Assembly (NCBI GenBank): GCA_963749145.1
Contig: CAVVLN010000004.1
Location: 1,674,001-1,738,000 of the forward strand
DNA length: 64,000 nt
Origin: JASHPR01 sp963749145
GTDB taxonomy: Bacteria; Actinomycetota; Actinomycetes; Streptosporangiales; Streptosporangiaceae
Direction of reading: 5' to 3'
Part shown: positions 55,369 through 63,880 of the stretch, one piece after another
Layout: every line of letters begins with the position of its first letter
How positions within the stretch are numbered: the stretch's first letter is position 1
Notes under the pieces: model-generated
Database searches by the model: none
What the model was told of the DNA's origin: nothing
Seen by the model: only the letters and a program-made list of their open reading frames with translations
Made by a program: the position numbers and the translations under genes

Positions 55369-57381
55369 TCACGCCGGCATGTACCTCTCGAACCAGGTCA
55401 CCAGCCGGGTCAGGTAATCGGTGATGGCCGGGAACCGGCTGACGCCGTGTCCTTCGCCGGGGTAGATCACCAGTTCTGAGTCGACGCCATGACCGATCAG
55501 CGCCTGGTAGAACTCCCTGGCCTGGCCGGCCGGCGTGCACCGGTCCTTCGCGCCCGCCGTGAGCAGGGTCGGCGTCCTGGCCTTGCTCGCGTGCAGGACG
55601 GGACTGCGTGTGTGCACCTGATTGCCGATTGCCTCCGGGTCGGCGTTGTCCAGGAACCACAGTCCCCAGCGGGGGATGTTGGTCGTGAACGTGAAGCTGT
55701 ACCACTCGGTCACCGGCGAGCCGGCCACGGCGGCCTTGAACCTCTGGTCCTGGGTCACCAGCCACGCTGACATGAACCCGCCGTAGCTGACGCCCATCGT
55801 GCCGATCCGCGCCGGATCGGCGATCCCGCGCTCGATCATCGCGTCGATTCCGGACAGGTAATCGTAGGTGTCCGCGCCGCCCATGTCGCCGACGACCGCG
55901 GCGGCGAACTCCCGGCCCCGCCCGGAGCTACCGCGCGGGTTCGGGAGCAGGACGGCATATCCGCGGGAGACCAGCAGGGGTACCGCGGAGCTACGCATCG
56001 CCCAGCCCCGCTGGTAGGCCCCGATCGGCCCGCCGTGGACGTGCAAGACCAGCGGGAACGGCCCGGCCCCGGGAGGCGCGCACAGGACTCCTTCGATCGC
56101 TGTCCCGTCGGGTGCGTTCCAGCTGACGTTCGCGGCCGAGCCCGCGACCGATCGGATGTAGTCGGTGCCGGCATGGGCCAGGGAGGCCAGCACCTGGTCA
56201 GCGCCCGTGCCAACGATCGCGATCTGCTGCGGAATGTCGTAGTCGTCGCGGACCACGACGACCCGGCCGTCGGAGGTGAAGGCGCCGCCCGGGTAGAACC
56301 AGCTCGCCCACGACTGCGCGGACGCGACCAGTTCCTTGGCGGTGATCGTCTCCGGCAGGGGTCCCGGCCCGGCGTCGGCGATCCCGGCCACACTGTCCAG
56401 ATGGCGCTGGCCGATGTAGCCGAGCCGCGTTCCGTCGATCCACTGGACTGCGGTGACATCAGTCCCGGCGGTGTCCGCGGCGCACCTGGTGCCGGCCACG
56501 AGGTCCAGCAGGATCAGGTCACCCGCCACGATCCAGCGGTCGCTGCACACGGCCTCGACCACGGCGGCCCGCCTGCCGTCGGACGTCCCGGCAGGCAGCC
56601 CGAGCTGGACGTCGCTGCGGAGCAGCTCGGTCACCTCACCCGTCGATACGTCGAGCCGGCTGAGCACCGCGGAGTACCAGTCGTCCTCGCTGGGCTGCTC
56701 GCTGGTGATGGCCAGCACATGCCCGGGCCCGGACCAAGCCGCCTCCCAGACGTTCAGCCCGTCGGGCGAGACCCTGGCGAGCTCGCCGGAGGCCGGGGTG
56801 TAGAGCCACAGGCCGCGCCAGGAATCCTCCGGCGTCCCGGCCTCGACCTCCGGATACCAGGACGGTAGCCCGGACTCGCCCGAGCCGGCCGTTCCCGATC
56901 CCTGCGCGTCAGCCATCTCCGCTCCGAGCCCGGCCACCCCGAGCAGGATCCGGGTGCCGTCCGGTGACCACGCGAGATACTCGACCGTGCCGGGGACAGC
57001 AGGCGCTGCCCGGGCCTCGCCGAGCTGCCCGCCGGCCAGCAGGTAGAGCTGGAACACCTCAGCCTTGGCCCGGTCGGACAGGAAGGCCAGGGATGACCCG
57101 TCCGGCGCGAGCCGGGCGGCCTTGGCCGACCCGCCACCGGAGGTCAGCGCGCGCAGCGCGCCGTCCCGCACCTCGTACAGGGCGGTGCGCGGCAGCCCGT
57201 CGAGTTCGTCATAGACCGATCCGGTCACCACGATGCGGCTGGCGTCGGTCGTCGTGACGAGGTCGGTGACATGGTGCGGCCTGCCGAAAGCCGGCTCGTG
57301 CAGCCGCCGGAGATGCTCGGCGACCGCCGCGTACTCAGGAGATTCCCGCAGGTCTTTGCGCATAGTCCGGGATGATCTCAT
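55369..57381 (-). CDS. S9 family prolyl oligopeptidase-type serine peptidase
   Basis: This 670-residue protein has an N-terminal beta-propeller (repeats with LAPDGSSLAFLSDRAKAEV and YLAWSPDGTRILLGVAG) and a C-terminal alpha/beta hydrolase. The triad is S in GTMGVSYGGFMSAW, D in GAKDRCTPAGQAREF and H in YPGEGHGVSRFP, in the right order and spacing. It is likely an acylaminoacyl peptidase/oligopeptidase, acting on short peptides in the cytoplasm. An ATG at 57363 is an alternative start that lies closer to conserved residues (MRKDLRESPEYAAV). Confidence 0.9.
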   Translation of the reverse strand: MRSSRTMRKDLRESPEYAAVAEHLRRLHEPAFGRPHHVTDLVTTTDASRIVVTGSVYDELDGLPRTALYEVRDGALRALTSGGGSAKAARLAPDGSSLAFLSDRAKAEVFQLYLLAGGQLGEARAAPAVPGTVEYLAWSPDGTRILLGVAGLGAEMADAQGSGTAGSGESGLPSWYPEVEAGTPEDSWRGLWLYTPASGELARVSPDGLNVWEAAWSGPGHVLAITSEQPSEDDWYSAVLSRLDVSTGEVTELLRSDVQLGLPAGTSDGRRAAVVEAVCSDRWIVAGDLILLDLVAGTRCAADTAGTDVTAVQWIDGTRLGYIGQRHLDSVAGIADAGPGPLPETITAKELVASAQSWASWFYPGGAFTSDGRVVVVRDDYDIPQQIAIVGTGADQVLASLAHAGTDYIRSVAGSAANVSWNAPDGTAIEGVLCAPPGAGPFPLVLHVHGGPIGAYQRGWAMRSSAVPLLVSRGYAVLLPNPRGSSGRGREFAAAVVGDMGGADTYDYLSGIDAMIERGIADPARIGTMGVSYGGFMSAWLVTQDQRFKAAVAGSPVTEWYSFTFTTNIPRWGLWFLDNADPEAIGNQVHTRSPVLHASKARTPTLLTAGAKDRCTPAGQAREFYQALIGHGVDSELVIYPGEGHGVSRFPAITDYLTRLVTWFERYMPA

Positions 57382-57502
57382 GCATTACGCGCGCGCCGCC
57401 ATCAGCAAACCGGCCGGGCCGCCTCCCGGTTGGGCGGCAGGAGCGGGGCGTGCCATCCGTCAGCCGATCACGAGGGCCGTGGCATCCGGGGAGAACCTCT
57501 GC

Positions 57503-57949
57503 TCAGTACGCGCTGTGGCGGCCAGTTCCCGGCGTTCCAGGCGTGCCGACCACACCCGCCGCGATGAAACCGAACAAAAGAAAGATGAAGAAGCTGCCGT
57601 AATACGTGGCGAAGAAGGCGATGACCAGTGCGGGCGTCACGATGATCGCGGTCGCGGCCCAGGCGACGACCTTCCAGTTGACCGGTCTGGCGCGCGCTGG
57701 CGCGGCGGGCTGGCGTGACGGCGGAGTGGCCGCTCGCCCGGCCGGGATGCCCGCCGTGACGCCGGCCAACTCGGCGTAGGTCCTCGACTCGAGTGCCTGG
57801 CCGGCTCGCCTGGCCAGTTCGTTCTTGCTCAGCCGGCCGTGCACGAACGCGGTCTTCAGGGCATCGATCACCCGCTCGCGGTCCGCGTCGCAGGCCCGCA
57901 CGTGACCGCCAAAGGCCGCCCATCCTGCGCCGGGATCCTGCGGTTCCAT
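57503..57949 (-). CDS. DUF1707 (SHOCT-like) membrane protein
   Basis: This 148-residue protein starts at ATG 57949. Residues about 15-65 form the DUF1707 domain: HVRACDADRERVIDALKTAF, VHGRLSKNELARRAGQALES and TYAELAGVTAGIP. After a Pro/Ala linker, two hydrophobic helices (VAWAATAIIVTPALVIAFFA and FFIFLLFGFIAAGVVG) anchor it. DUF1707 domains are frequent in actinobacterial signalling membrane proteins. Function unknown. The frame ends in Gly/Pro-rich sequence. Confidence 0.85.
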   Translation of the reverse strand: MEPQDPGAGWAAFGGHVRACDADRERVIDALKTAFVHGRLSKNELARRAGQALESRTYAELAGVTAGIPAGRAATPPSRQPAAPARARPVNWKVVAWAATAIIVTPALVIAFFATYYGSFFIFLLFGFIAAGVVGTPGTPGTGRHSAY

Positions 57950-58269
57950 CGCCACGGGCACCTCCCGGCCGGCACAGCTGACAAAGCCTGACGGGTGGGC
58001 CCGGCGATCACGCCCGTCCGGCTTGCTCTTTCATGATAAACGTGACCCAGCCGGGCACCGGGGTGCTAGCACGAGGCGGATCGGGCAGCTACCTGCCTTG
58101 GGTCTGTCGCGTGGCTGAGTCAGACTGCATCGGTAACGGCCGTATGAGCCGAAGGATGGACCGGGCTAAAGCGCAGGGGGCGGGTGCCGGGGTAGGTGAC
58201 GGCAAGCGTTGTGCATGCGGCGGGCTACCGGTTCCGGGCCTGCTTCCACGACCGGTGGAGCGGGTACCT

Positions 58270-58428
58270 GGTGCCCGGGGGATCTCGGCCGTTCCCTATC
58301 CCACCGTGCCGGTGCTGTCGATCGTCGTGGTCGCACTCGGCGCGATCGTGTTCGCCAACCTCGCCGCCGTCGTTCCCGGACGCATCGCCGCTCGCACGCC
58401 CACCGCGCTGCTGTTGCGGACCGAATAG
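58270..58428 (+). pseudogene. FtsX-like ABC permease, C-terminal fragment
   Basis: In frame, the final ~45 codons read ISAVPYPTVPVLSIVVVALG and FANLAAVVPGRIAARTPTAL, ending LLRTE. This is the last helix and conserved GRxAARxxPAxxLRxE-type tail of MacB/FtsX permeases. Nothing of the other three helices or the large extracytoplasmic domain precedes it. Remnant. Confidence 0.6.
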
Positions 58429-58432
58429 CGGG

Positions 58433-60472
58433 TCACGGCGGCGGCCACTGCTTGGCGACCAGGGTCAGCACGTCATAGGCGGCGACCGGGGCCCCGTGCT
58501 GGTTGGTCACGGCGGCGTCCCAGCGGACTTCGCCGTAGTCGGCGTCCTCGCGCGGGGTGATCTGCTTGCAGGTCAGCGTCACGGTCACCGCATCGCCGGG
58601 GTAGACCGGCGTGAGGAACCGCAGGTTCTCCAGCCCGTAGTTGGCCAGGACGGGGCCGGGATCGGGCTGGACGAACAGGCCGGCGGCGAAGGACAGCACC
58701 AGGTAGCCATGCGCCACGCGGCCGTCGAAGAAGGGGTTGGCCCGGGCGGCCTCCTCATCCATGTGCGCGTAGAACCTATCCCCGGTGAACTCGGCGAAGT
58801 GTTCCACGTCCGCCAGCGTCACCGTGCGCGGGCCGGCGACCACCGCGTCGCCTGGCCGCAGCTCGGCGAGCGACTTGCGGAACGGATGCACGGCACCGGG
58901 GTGCCGGTCCGCGCCGGGCACCCAGCGGCCGGTCACCGCGGCGAGCACCCGCGGGCTGGCCTGGATGGCGGTGCGCTGCATGTGGTGCAGCACGCCGCGC
59001 ATCCCGCCCATCTCCTCGCCACCGCCTGCCCGCCCGGGGCCGCCGTGCACGAGCATGGGCAGCGGTGACCCGTGGCCGGTCGATTCGCTGGCGTCGTCGC
59101 GGTCGAGCACCAGGACCCGGCCATGCCAGGGCGCCAGGCCGGTCACCACGTCGCGGGCGAAGCCGGGGTCGGCGGTGACCACCGATCCGACGAGGCTGCC
59201 CCGGCCCCGCGCGGCGAGCTGTATCACCTCGGCGGTGTCGCGGTAGCCGATGATCGTGCTCACCGGGCCGAACGCCTCCACGTGGTGCGGCTCGGCCCGC
59301 GTGGCGTCGTGGCAGCGCAGCAGCAGAGGGGATATGAACGCGCCGCGTTCGGGGTCGGCTCCGACCACCTCGACCCGGTCCGGATCGCCGAAGACCAGCT
59401 GGCCGGCCGGCAGCAGCTCGCTGACCGAGCGGCGCACCTCGGCCCGCTGGTCGCGGCTGGCCAGCGCGCCCATGCGCACGCTCTGCTCGGCCGGGTTCCC
59501 GACCACCACGCCGGCCAGCGCCGCGCGCACCGCGTCGGTGACCTCCCCGGCCATCGCGGCGGGCACTAGCGCCCGCCTGATCGCGGTGCACTTCTGGCCC
59601 GCCTTGACGGTCATCTCGGCGATCAGCTGCTCAACGTACAGGTCGAACTCGGGCGTGCCCGGCGCCGCGTCCGGCCCGAGGATGGAGCAGTTCAGCGAGT
59701 CGGCCTCGGCATTGAACCGCACCGAGCGGGCCACCACCGCCGGGTGCGCGCGCAGCGTCCGTGCGGTCGCGGCCGAGCCGGTGAACGCGACCAGGTCCTG
59801 CTCGCCCAAGTGGTCGAGCACGTCGCGGGCGCTGCCGCAGACCAGTTGCAGCGACCCTTCCGGCAGCAGTCCGGAAGCGGCCATCAGCTCGACCAGGCGC
59901 GCGGTGAGATAGGCGGTCTGGCCGGCGGGCTTGACCAGGCTGGGCATGCCCGCGATAAACGCCGGGGCGAACTTCTCCAGCGGCCCCCACACCGGGAAAT
60001 TGAACGCGTTGACCTGCACCGCCACCCCGCGCAGCGGGGTGAGGATGTGCTGGCCGAGGAACTGCCCGCCCTTGCCGAGCGGCTCCGCCGCCCCCTCCAC
60101 GTAGATTGTGTCGTTGGGCAGCTCGCGCCTGGCCTTGCTGGCGTAACTGAGCAGCACGCCGATGCCGCCATCGACGTCGAACTTGGCGTCCCGCAGCGTC
60201 GCCCCCGCCCGCGCCGACAGCGCGTAAAGCTCGTCGCGGTGCTCACGCAGCACCGCGCCAAGCGACTTGAGCAGCGCAGCCCGCTGATGGAAGGTCAGCG
60301 CCCGCAGCGCCGGGCCGCCGGTGCCCCGCCCGTAGTCCAATGCGGTGGCCATGTCGATCCCATCCGATGAAACCCGGGCGACCTCATCCCCCGTCACCGC
60401 GTCGAACACCGGGCGCCCGTCCCCGGCCGGGGTAACCCACGCCCCGCCCACATAGCTGCGCAGCAGCGCCAT
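58433..60472 (-). CDS. paaZ: Bifunctional aldehyde dehydrogenase/enoyl-CoA hydratase PaaZ
   Basis: This 679-residue protein is of full PaaZ length and starts at ATG 60472. The N-terminal ALDH half has VQVNAFNFPVWGPLEKFAPA, the active glutamate in VRFNAEADSLNCSI and the cysteine in VKAGQKCTAIRRALV. The C-terminal MaoC hot-dog domain has FAEFTGDRFYAHMDEEAARAN and FFDGRVAHGYLVLSFAAGLF, with the catalytic D/H pair. In phenylacetate catabolism it hydrolyses the oxepin-CoA ring and oxidises the resulting aldehyde. Other paa genes are not in the window, so the gene may also serve another aromatic-CoA route. Confidence 0.92.
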   Translation of the reverse strand: MALLRSYVGGAWVTPAGDGRPVFDAVTGDEVARVSSDGIDMATALDYGRGTGGPALRALTFHQRAALLKSLGAVLREHRDELYALSARAGATLRDAKFDVDGGIGVLLSYASKARRELPNDTIYVEGAAEPLGKGGQFLGQHILTPLRGVAVQVNAFNFPVWGPLEKFAPAFIAGMPSLVKPAGQTAYLTARLVELMAASGLLPEGSLQLVCGSARDVLDHLGEQDLVAFTGSAATARTLRAHPAVVARSVRFNAEADSLNCSILGPDAAPGTPEFDLYVEQLIAEMTVKAGQKCTAIRRALVPAAMAGEVTDAVRAALAGVVVGNPAEQSVRMGALASRDQRAEVRRSVSELLPAGQLVFGDPDRVEVVGADPERGAFISPLLLRCHDATRAEPHHVEAFGPVSTIIGYRDTAEVIQLAARGRGSLVGSVVTADPGFARDVVTGLAPWHGRVLVLDRDDASESTGHGSPLPMLVHGGPGRAGGGEEMGGMRGVLHHMQRTAIQASPRVLAAVTGRWVPGADRHPGAVHPFRKSLAELRPGDAVVAGPRTVTLADVEHFAEFTGDRFYAHMDEEAARANPFFDGRVAHGYLVLSFAAGLFVQPDPGPVLANYGLENLRFLTPVYPGDAVTVTLTCKQITPREDADYGEVRWDAAVTNQHGAPVAAYDVLTLVAKQWPPP

Positions 60473-60552
60473 CGTCCACTCCCCAAACCCGAGGTCAGCC
60501 CGGATCATCGCCACGCCTTCGCCAGCCCGCGGCCGGTCCCGGCATATGGACA

Positions 60553-60840
60553 TCAGTCTGGCAGCAGGTCGACCAGCTCGTCGCCGTGGGCGGTGCGGCT
60601 GACCCGGACGCTTCTTCCGCACTGCTCGCGGATGATCAGCCTCGCCGCGGCCAGCTGATGGAGGTGGTATGTCGACCGGCCGTGCGGACCAGCCCCGTTG
60701 GCCGCGCGCCCGCGAAGCGATGCGGGGCCGTGACCGCGCCGCAGCCGGATCGTCACCTCGAAGTTCTCCGAGGTGATCGTGACACCGGCAGGCTCCTGGC
60801 CGAGGATCAGAGCCGATAGCTGCTCCCATCGGGGGGCGAA
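60553..60840 (-). pseudogene. ArsR-type regulator remnant upstream of PaaZ
   Basis: The frame reads AAFAPRWEQLSALILGQEP and SENFEVTIRLR, then a winged-helix end: GRSTYHLHQLAAARLIIREQ and GRSVRVSRTAHGDELVDLLP. The first part looks like a ligand-binding middle and the last part a DNA-binding wing, with the normal region between them missing. The start is also lost. It probably once controlled paaZ. Remnant, not fully certain. Confidence 0.45.
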
Positions 60841-60906
60841 GGCCGCCGGGGCATCACTGATATCGCCCGGTCCGGGACACGCATGCGTCTTGCTGAAGGA
60901 GCGCAG

Positions 60907-62775
60907 ATGAATCTATGGAGACGCAAGCTGCGCCTCGCGCCGGTTGGCGTGGCCGTGGCCGCGCTGATAGCCGCCGGGTGCAGCTCCAGCGGCCCCAGTT
61001 CCACGGGCGCCTCATCGGGCGCGAAGGTCACGGGCGGCACAGCGACCGTGGCACTGCCGGCCGGCATCACCTATAGCTGGATCTTCCCGTTCTACGCGAT
61101 CACCAACTCTGGCATTTACAACGACAACCAGTTCCAGTGGCTGATGTACCGGCCGCTGTACATGTTCGGCAACAACACCCCCACCAACGTGACCATCAAC
61201 TACCCGCTGTCCCCGGCCAGCGCCCCGGTCTACACCAACGGCGGCAAGACCGTGACCGTGACCATGAAGGGCTGGAAGTGGAGTGACGGCGAGAGTGTCG
61301 ACGCCCAGTCCGTGATCTTCTTCCTGAACATGGCGAAGGCCGAGAAGGCGAACTGGTACGCCTACTCGGCAGGCCTGCTGCCGGACAACGTGGTGTCCTA
61401 CAAGGCCACCGGGCCCGACCAGGTGACGATCCAGCTCAACCAGGCCTACTCCAGCCTCTGGTACACCTACAACCAGCTGTCCGAGATCAACCCGATGCCG
61501 CTGGCCTGGGACGTCACCTCGCTCGGCGCCAAGCCGGGCAGCGGGGGCTGCACCACCGACAGCGCCGCGGACGGCTGGGCCAAGTGCAAGGCGGTCTACA
61601 CCTTCCTGACCGCCCAGTCGAAGATCGCCTCGACGTACGCGACCAGCCCGCTGTGGTCGGTGGTGGACGGCCCGTGGAAGCTGTCCAGCTTCAGCACCGA
61701 CGGCAACGTGACCATGGTGGCGAACAACGCCTACTCCGGCAGCCCCAAGCCGACACTGTCCGCGATCAAGTTCGTGCCGTTCACCGACGACGCGACCGAG
61801 TACACCGCGCTGAAGACCGGGGCGGTCGACGTGGGCAACATCCCGACGCAGGACCTGCCGCAGAAGCCGGCCAACTCGCCGCTGCCGGCCACCAACCCGC
61901 TGGGCAGCGGCTACTACCTGACGCCGTTCTTCTCGTACGGTATCCAGTACGCGCAGCCGAACTTCAACAATCCGCAGGTGGGCTTCCTGGTCCGCCAGCT
62001 CTACATCCGCCAGGCCCTGCAGTACGCCGTCGATCAGTCCGGCATCAGCAAGGCGATCTGGCGCGGGTACGCCGTCCCTGACCCGGGGGCGGTGCCGACC
62101 GTGCCGTCGAATCAGTTCATTCCGTCCGTCGAAGAGGAGAACGGCGGCCTGGGCCCGTACCCGTTCAACCTGGCCAAGGCGAAGTCGCTGCTGACCAGCC
62201 ACGGCTGGTCCGAGGTCGGTGGCGTGATGACCTGCCAGGACCCGTCCAAGTGCGGGACCGGCATCACCACGGGCGAGCAGCTGAAGCTGACGTACGTCTA
62301 CTCGACGGGCATAGCCGCCGCCACGGCGATGTGGCAGGCCATCAAGTCCGACGCCTCCTCGGTCGGCATCGACATCAACCTCGTCGGGCAGTCGTTCAAC
62401 ACGATCATCGGCGAGGCCGCGCCGTGCGCGCCGATGGGCCCGAAGTGCAACGTGCAGGTGTTCGCCTACGGCGGCTGGAGCTTCGATGGTCCCGGCTTCG
62501 AGCCGACCGGCGAGCCGCTGTTCGCCACCGGCGCCGGGTCGAACTCGGGTAACTACTCCGACCCGACGATGGACAAGCTGATCGGCGAGACGCACACCAG
62601 CAGCAGCCTGTCGGTGTTCGACCAGTACGCCACGTACGCGGCCCAGCAGCTGCCGTACCTCTGGGTGCCGGTCCCGAACCCGTACGAAATCGTTGCGGTC
62701 AACAACAAGCTGCACGACGTCGCGTACAACGCGATGTTCACCCTGCTCCCCGAGTACTGGTACTTCACCAAGTAG
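60907..62775 (+). CDS. Family-5 extracellular solute-binding lipoprotein (ABC peptide/nickel/amide type)
   Basis: This 622-residue protein starts at ATG 60907 (AAGGAG upstream). The signal peptide is basic MNLWRRKLRLAP, then VGVAVAALIAAGC with the lipobox IAAGC and a Ser/Gly spacer. The mature domain has the SBP_bac_5 fold (WSDGESVDAQSVIFFLNMA, YNQLSEINPMPLAWDV, LVRQLYIRQALQYAVDQSGI). It anchors outside the membrane and binds peptides, amides or similar for an importer. The permease and ATPase genes are not adjacent, so it is an orphan here. A truncated near-copy lies at 24036. Confidence 0.9.
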   Translation: MNLWRRKLRLAPVGVAVAALIAAGCSSSGPSSTGASSGAKVTGGTATVALPAGITYSWIFPFYAITNSGIYNDNQFQWLMYRPLYMFGNNTPTNVTINYPLSPASAPVYTNGGKTVTVTMKGWKWSDGESVDAQSVIFFLNMAKAEKANWYAYSAGLLPDNVVSYKATGPDQVTIQLNQAYSSLWYTYNQLSEINPMPLAWDVTSLGAKPGSGGCTTDSAADGWAKCKAVYTFLTAQSKIASTYATSPLWSVVDGPWKLSSFSTDGNVTMVANNAYSGSPKPTLSAIKFVPFTDDATEYTALKTGAVDVGNIPTQDLPQKPANSPLPATNPLGSGYYLTPFFSYGIQYAQPNFNNPQVGFLVRQLYIRQALQYAVDQSGISKAIWRGYAVPDPGAVPTVPSNQFIPSVEEENGGLGPYPFNLAKAKSLLTSHGWSEVGGVMTCQDPSKCGTGITTGEQLKLTYVYSTGIAAATAMWQAIKSDASSVGIDINLVGQSFNTIIGEAAPCAPMGPKCNVQVFAYGGWSFDGPGFEPTGEPLFATGAGSNSGNYSDPTMDKLIGETHTSSSLSVFDQYATYAAQQLPYLWVPVPNPYEIVAVNNKLHDVAYNAMFTLLPEYWYFTK

Positions 62776-62786
62776 TTCGGGGCGCT

Positions 62787-62833
62787 CCTGCCCGCCCGCT
62801 CCGCTCCGACACTCCGCGGGGCGGGCGGGCAGG
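62787..62833 (+). terminator. Strong hairpin after the solute-binding protein
   Basis: CCTGCCCGCCCGC (62787-62799) is perfectly complementary to GCGGGCGGGCAGG (62821-62833). The 13-base stem sits 11 bases after the stop codon, a classic high-GC terminator position. Confidence 0.75.
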
Positions 62834-62840
62834 GCTCTGC

Positions 62841-63455
62841 GTGGTCACCTGGGTGTTCTGGCTCGCCACCGCCGTCGCCGTGCTCCAGGTGATCCTGGCC
62901 CTGACTCGCAGCGGAACCCTGTTCGCCGGGGCGAGCTCTCAGCCCGGCCCGGCGCCGCTGTTCTGCCTGGACACCCCGCAGGCACTGCTGCCGCACGCCG
63001 CCAGCGGGGTTAGCCATGCCGGCCTGGCCGCTGGCGTGCGCGCCACCTGGACCACCGCGAGCTTGTGCACCGCTCATCCCACCGCCGGGCAGGCCCTGGC
63101 CTACGCGGTCACCCTGCTGCCACCGGACGTGCTGCGCCTCGGCGCGCTCTACCTGGCGATGCGGCTGGCCCGCACCGCCGCCCGCGACGGCGTCTACACC
63201 GCCCAGGCTGCCCGGCTGGTGCTGATCCTGGGCTGGTGGCTGCTGGCCGGCGAGGTGGTCGCCGCCCTGGCCGAAGGGCTCGCCCGGATCAACCTGCTGA
63301 GCCAGCTGGTCACCTGGCCCGTCGACTGGCTCCACTGGCCCGCGCCCTGGTCGGCGTGGTGGCCGGTCGCCGTGATCGGCCTGGGCATGATCACCTTCGC
63401 CCGGGTCATGCGGATCAGCGCCGGCATGCGCGACGACCTCGAGGGGACGGTGTAG
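62841..63455 (+). CDS. DUF2975 membrane protein
   Basis: This 204-residue protein starts at GTG 62841, just past the hairpin. It has four hydrophobic helices: VTWVFWLATAVAVLQVILAL, LPPDVLRLGALYLAMRLART, RLVLILGWWLLAGEVVAALA and WWPVAVIGLGMITFARVMRI. The final RISAGMRDDLEGTV is typical of DUF2975. These proteins are nearly always next to a small XRE regulator, as here (the stop overlaps GTG 63455), and may form a membrane-linked sensing pair. Confidence 0.85.
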   Translation: MVTWVFWLATAVAVLQVILALTRSGTLFAGASSQPGPAPLFCLDTPQALLPHAASGVSHAGLAAGVRATWTTASLCTAHPTAGQALAYAVTLLPPDVLRLGALYLAMRLARTAARDGVYTAQAARLVLILGWWLLAGEVVAALAEGLARINLLSQLVTWPVDWLHWPAPWSAWWPVAVIGLGMITFARVMRISAGMRDDLEGTV

Positions 63456-63718
63456 TGCCGCCCACGGTCCCGGAGGACCACGCCATCGCCATCCACCTCG
63501 ACAAACTCCTCGCCAACCGGGGCATGACCCTGACCGAGCTGTCCGAGCGGGTCGGCGTCAGCGTGGTCAACTTGTCCATCCTGAAGAACGGCCACGCCCG
63601 GGCGATCCGGTTCAGCACCCTGACCCGGCTCTGCCAGGCGCTCGACTGCCAGCCCGGCGACCTGCTCAGTTACCACGCCGCAGGCAGCCAGGCCGGGCAG
63701 CCAGACCCGGACGGCTGA
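63455..63718 (+). CDS. Small XRE (Cro/CI) regulator, DUF2975 partner
   Basis: This 87-residue protein starts at GTG 63455, overlapping the DUF2975 stop (TAGTG). The HTH spans about residues 13-65: LDKLLANRGMTLTELSERVG, VSVVNLSILKNGHARAIRFS and TLTRLCQALDCQPGDLLSY. This matches the YozG/YoaT-type single-domain XRE proteins. The coupling with DUF2975 is conserved. Target promoters are unknown. Confidence 0.9.
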   Translation: MPPTVPEDHAIAIHLDKLLANRGMTLTELSERVGVSVVNLSILKNGHARAIRFSTLTRLCQALDCQPGDLLSYHAAGSQAGQPDPDG

Positions 63719-63880
63719 ACCGGCCGGCCCCCGGCACCGCCGGACCCGCTACATCCCACAACCCCGGCAACCAGGCGTGGCCAACGGGGTGCGGAGGTGA
63801 GCCCCCCGCGGGGCCGGCCCATGGGCAGCGGTTCATTGTTGTGTCATGAGCGCTCCCGCGCGCCAGGGAAGGAAGCCACC

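Noticed and set aside
61012..62715. Minus-strand open frame of 567 codons opposite the solute-binding gene
   Set aside because: Shadow of a strongly conserved gene with signal peptide and terminator.
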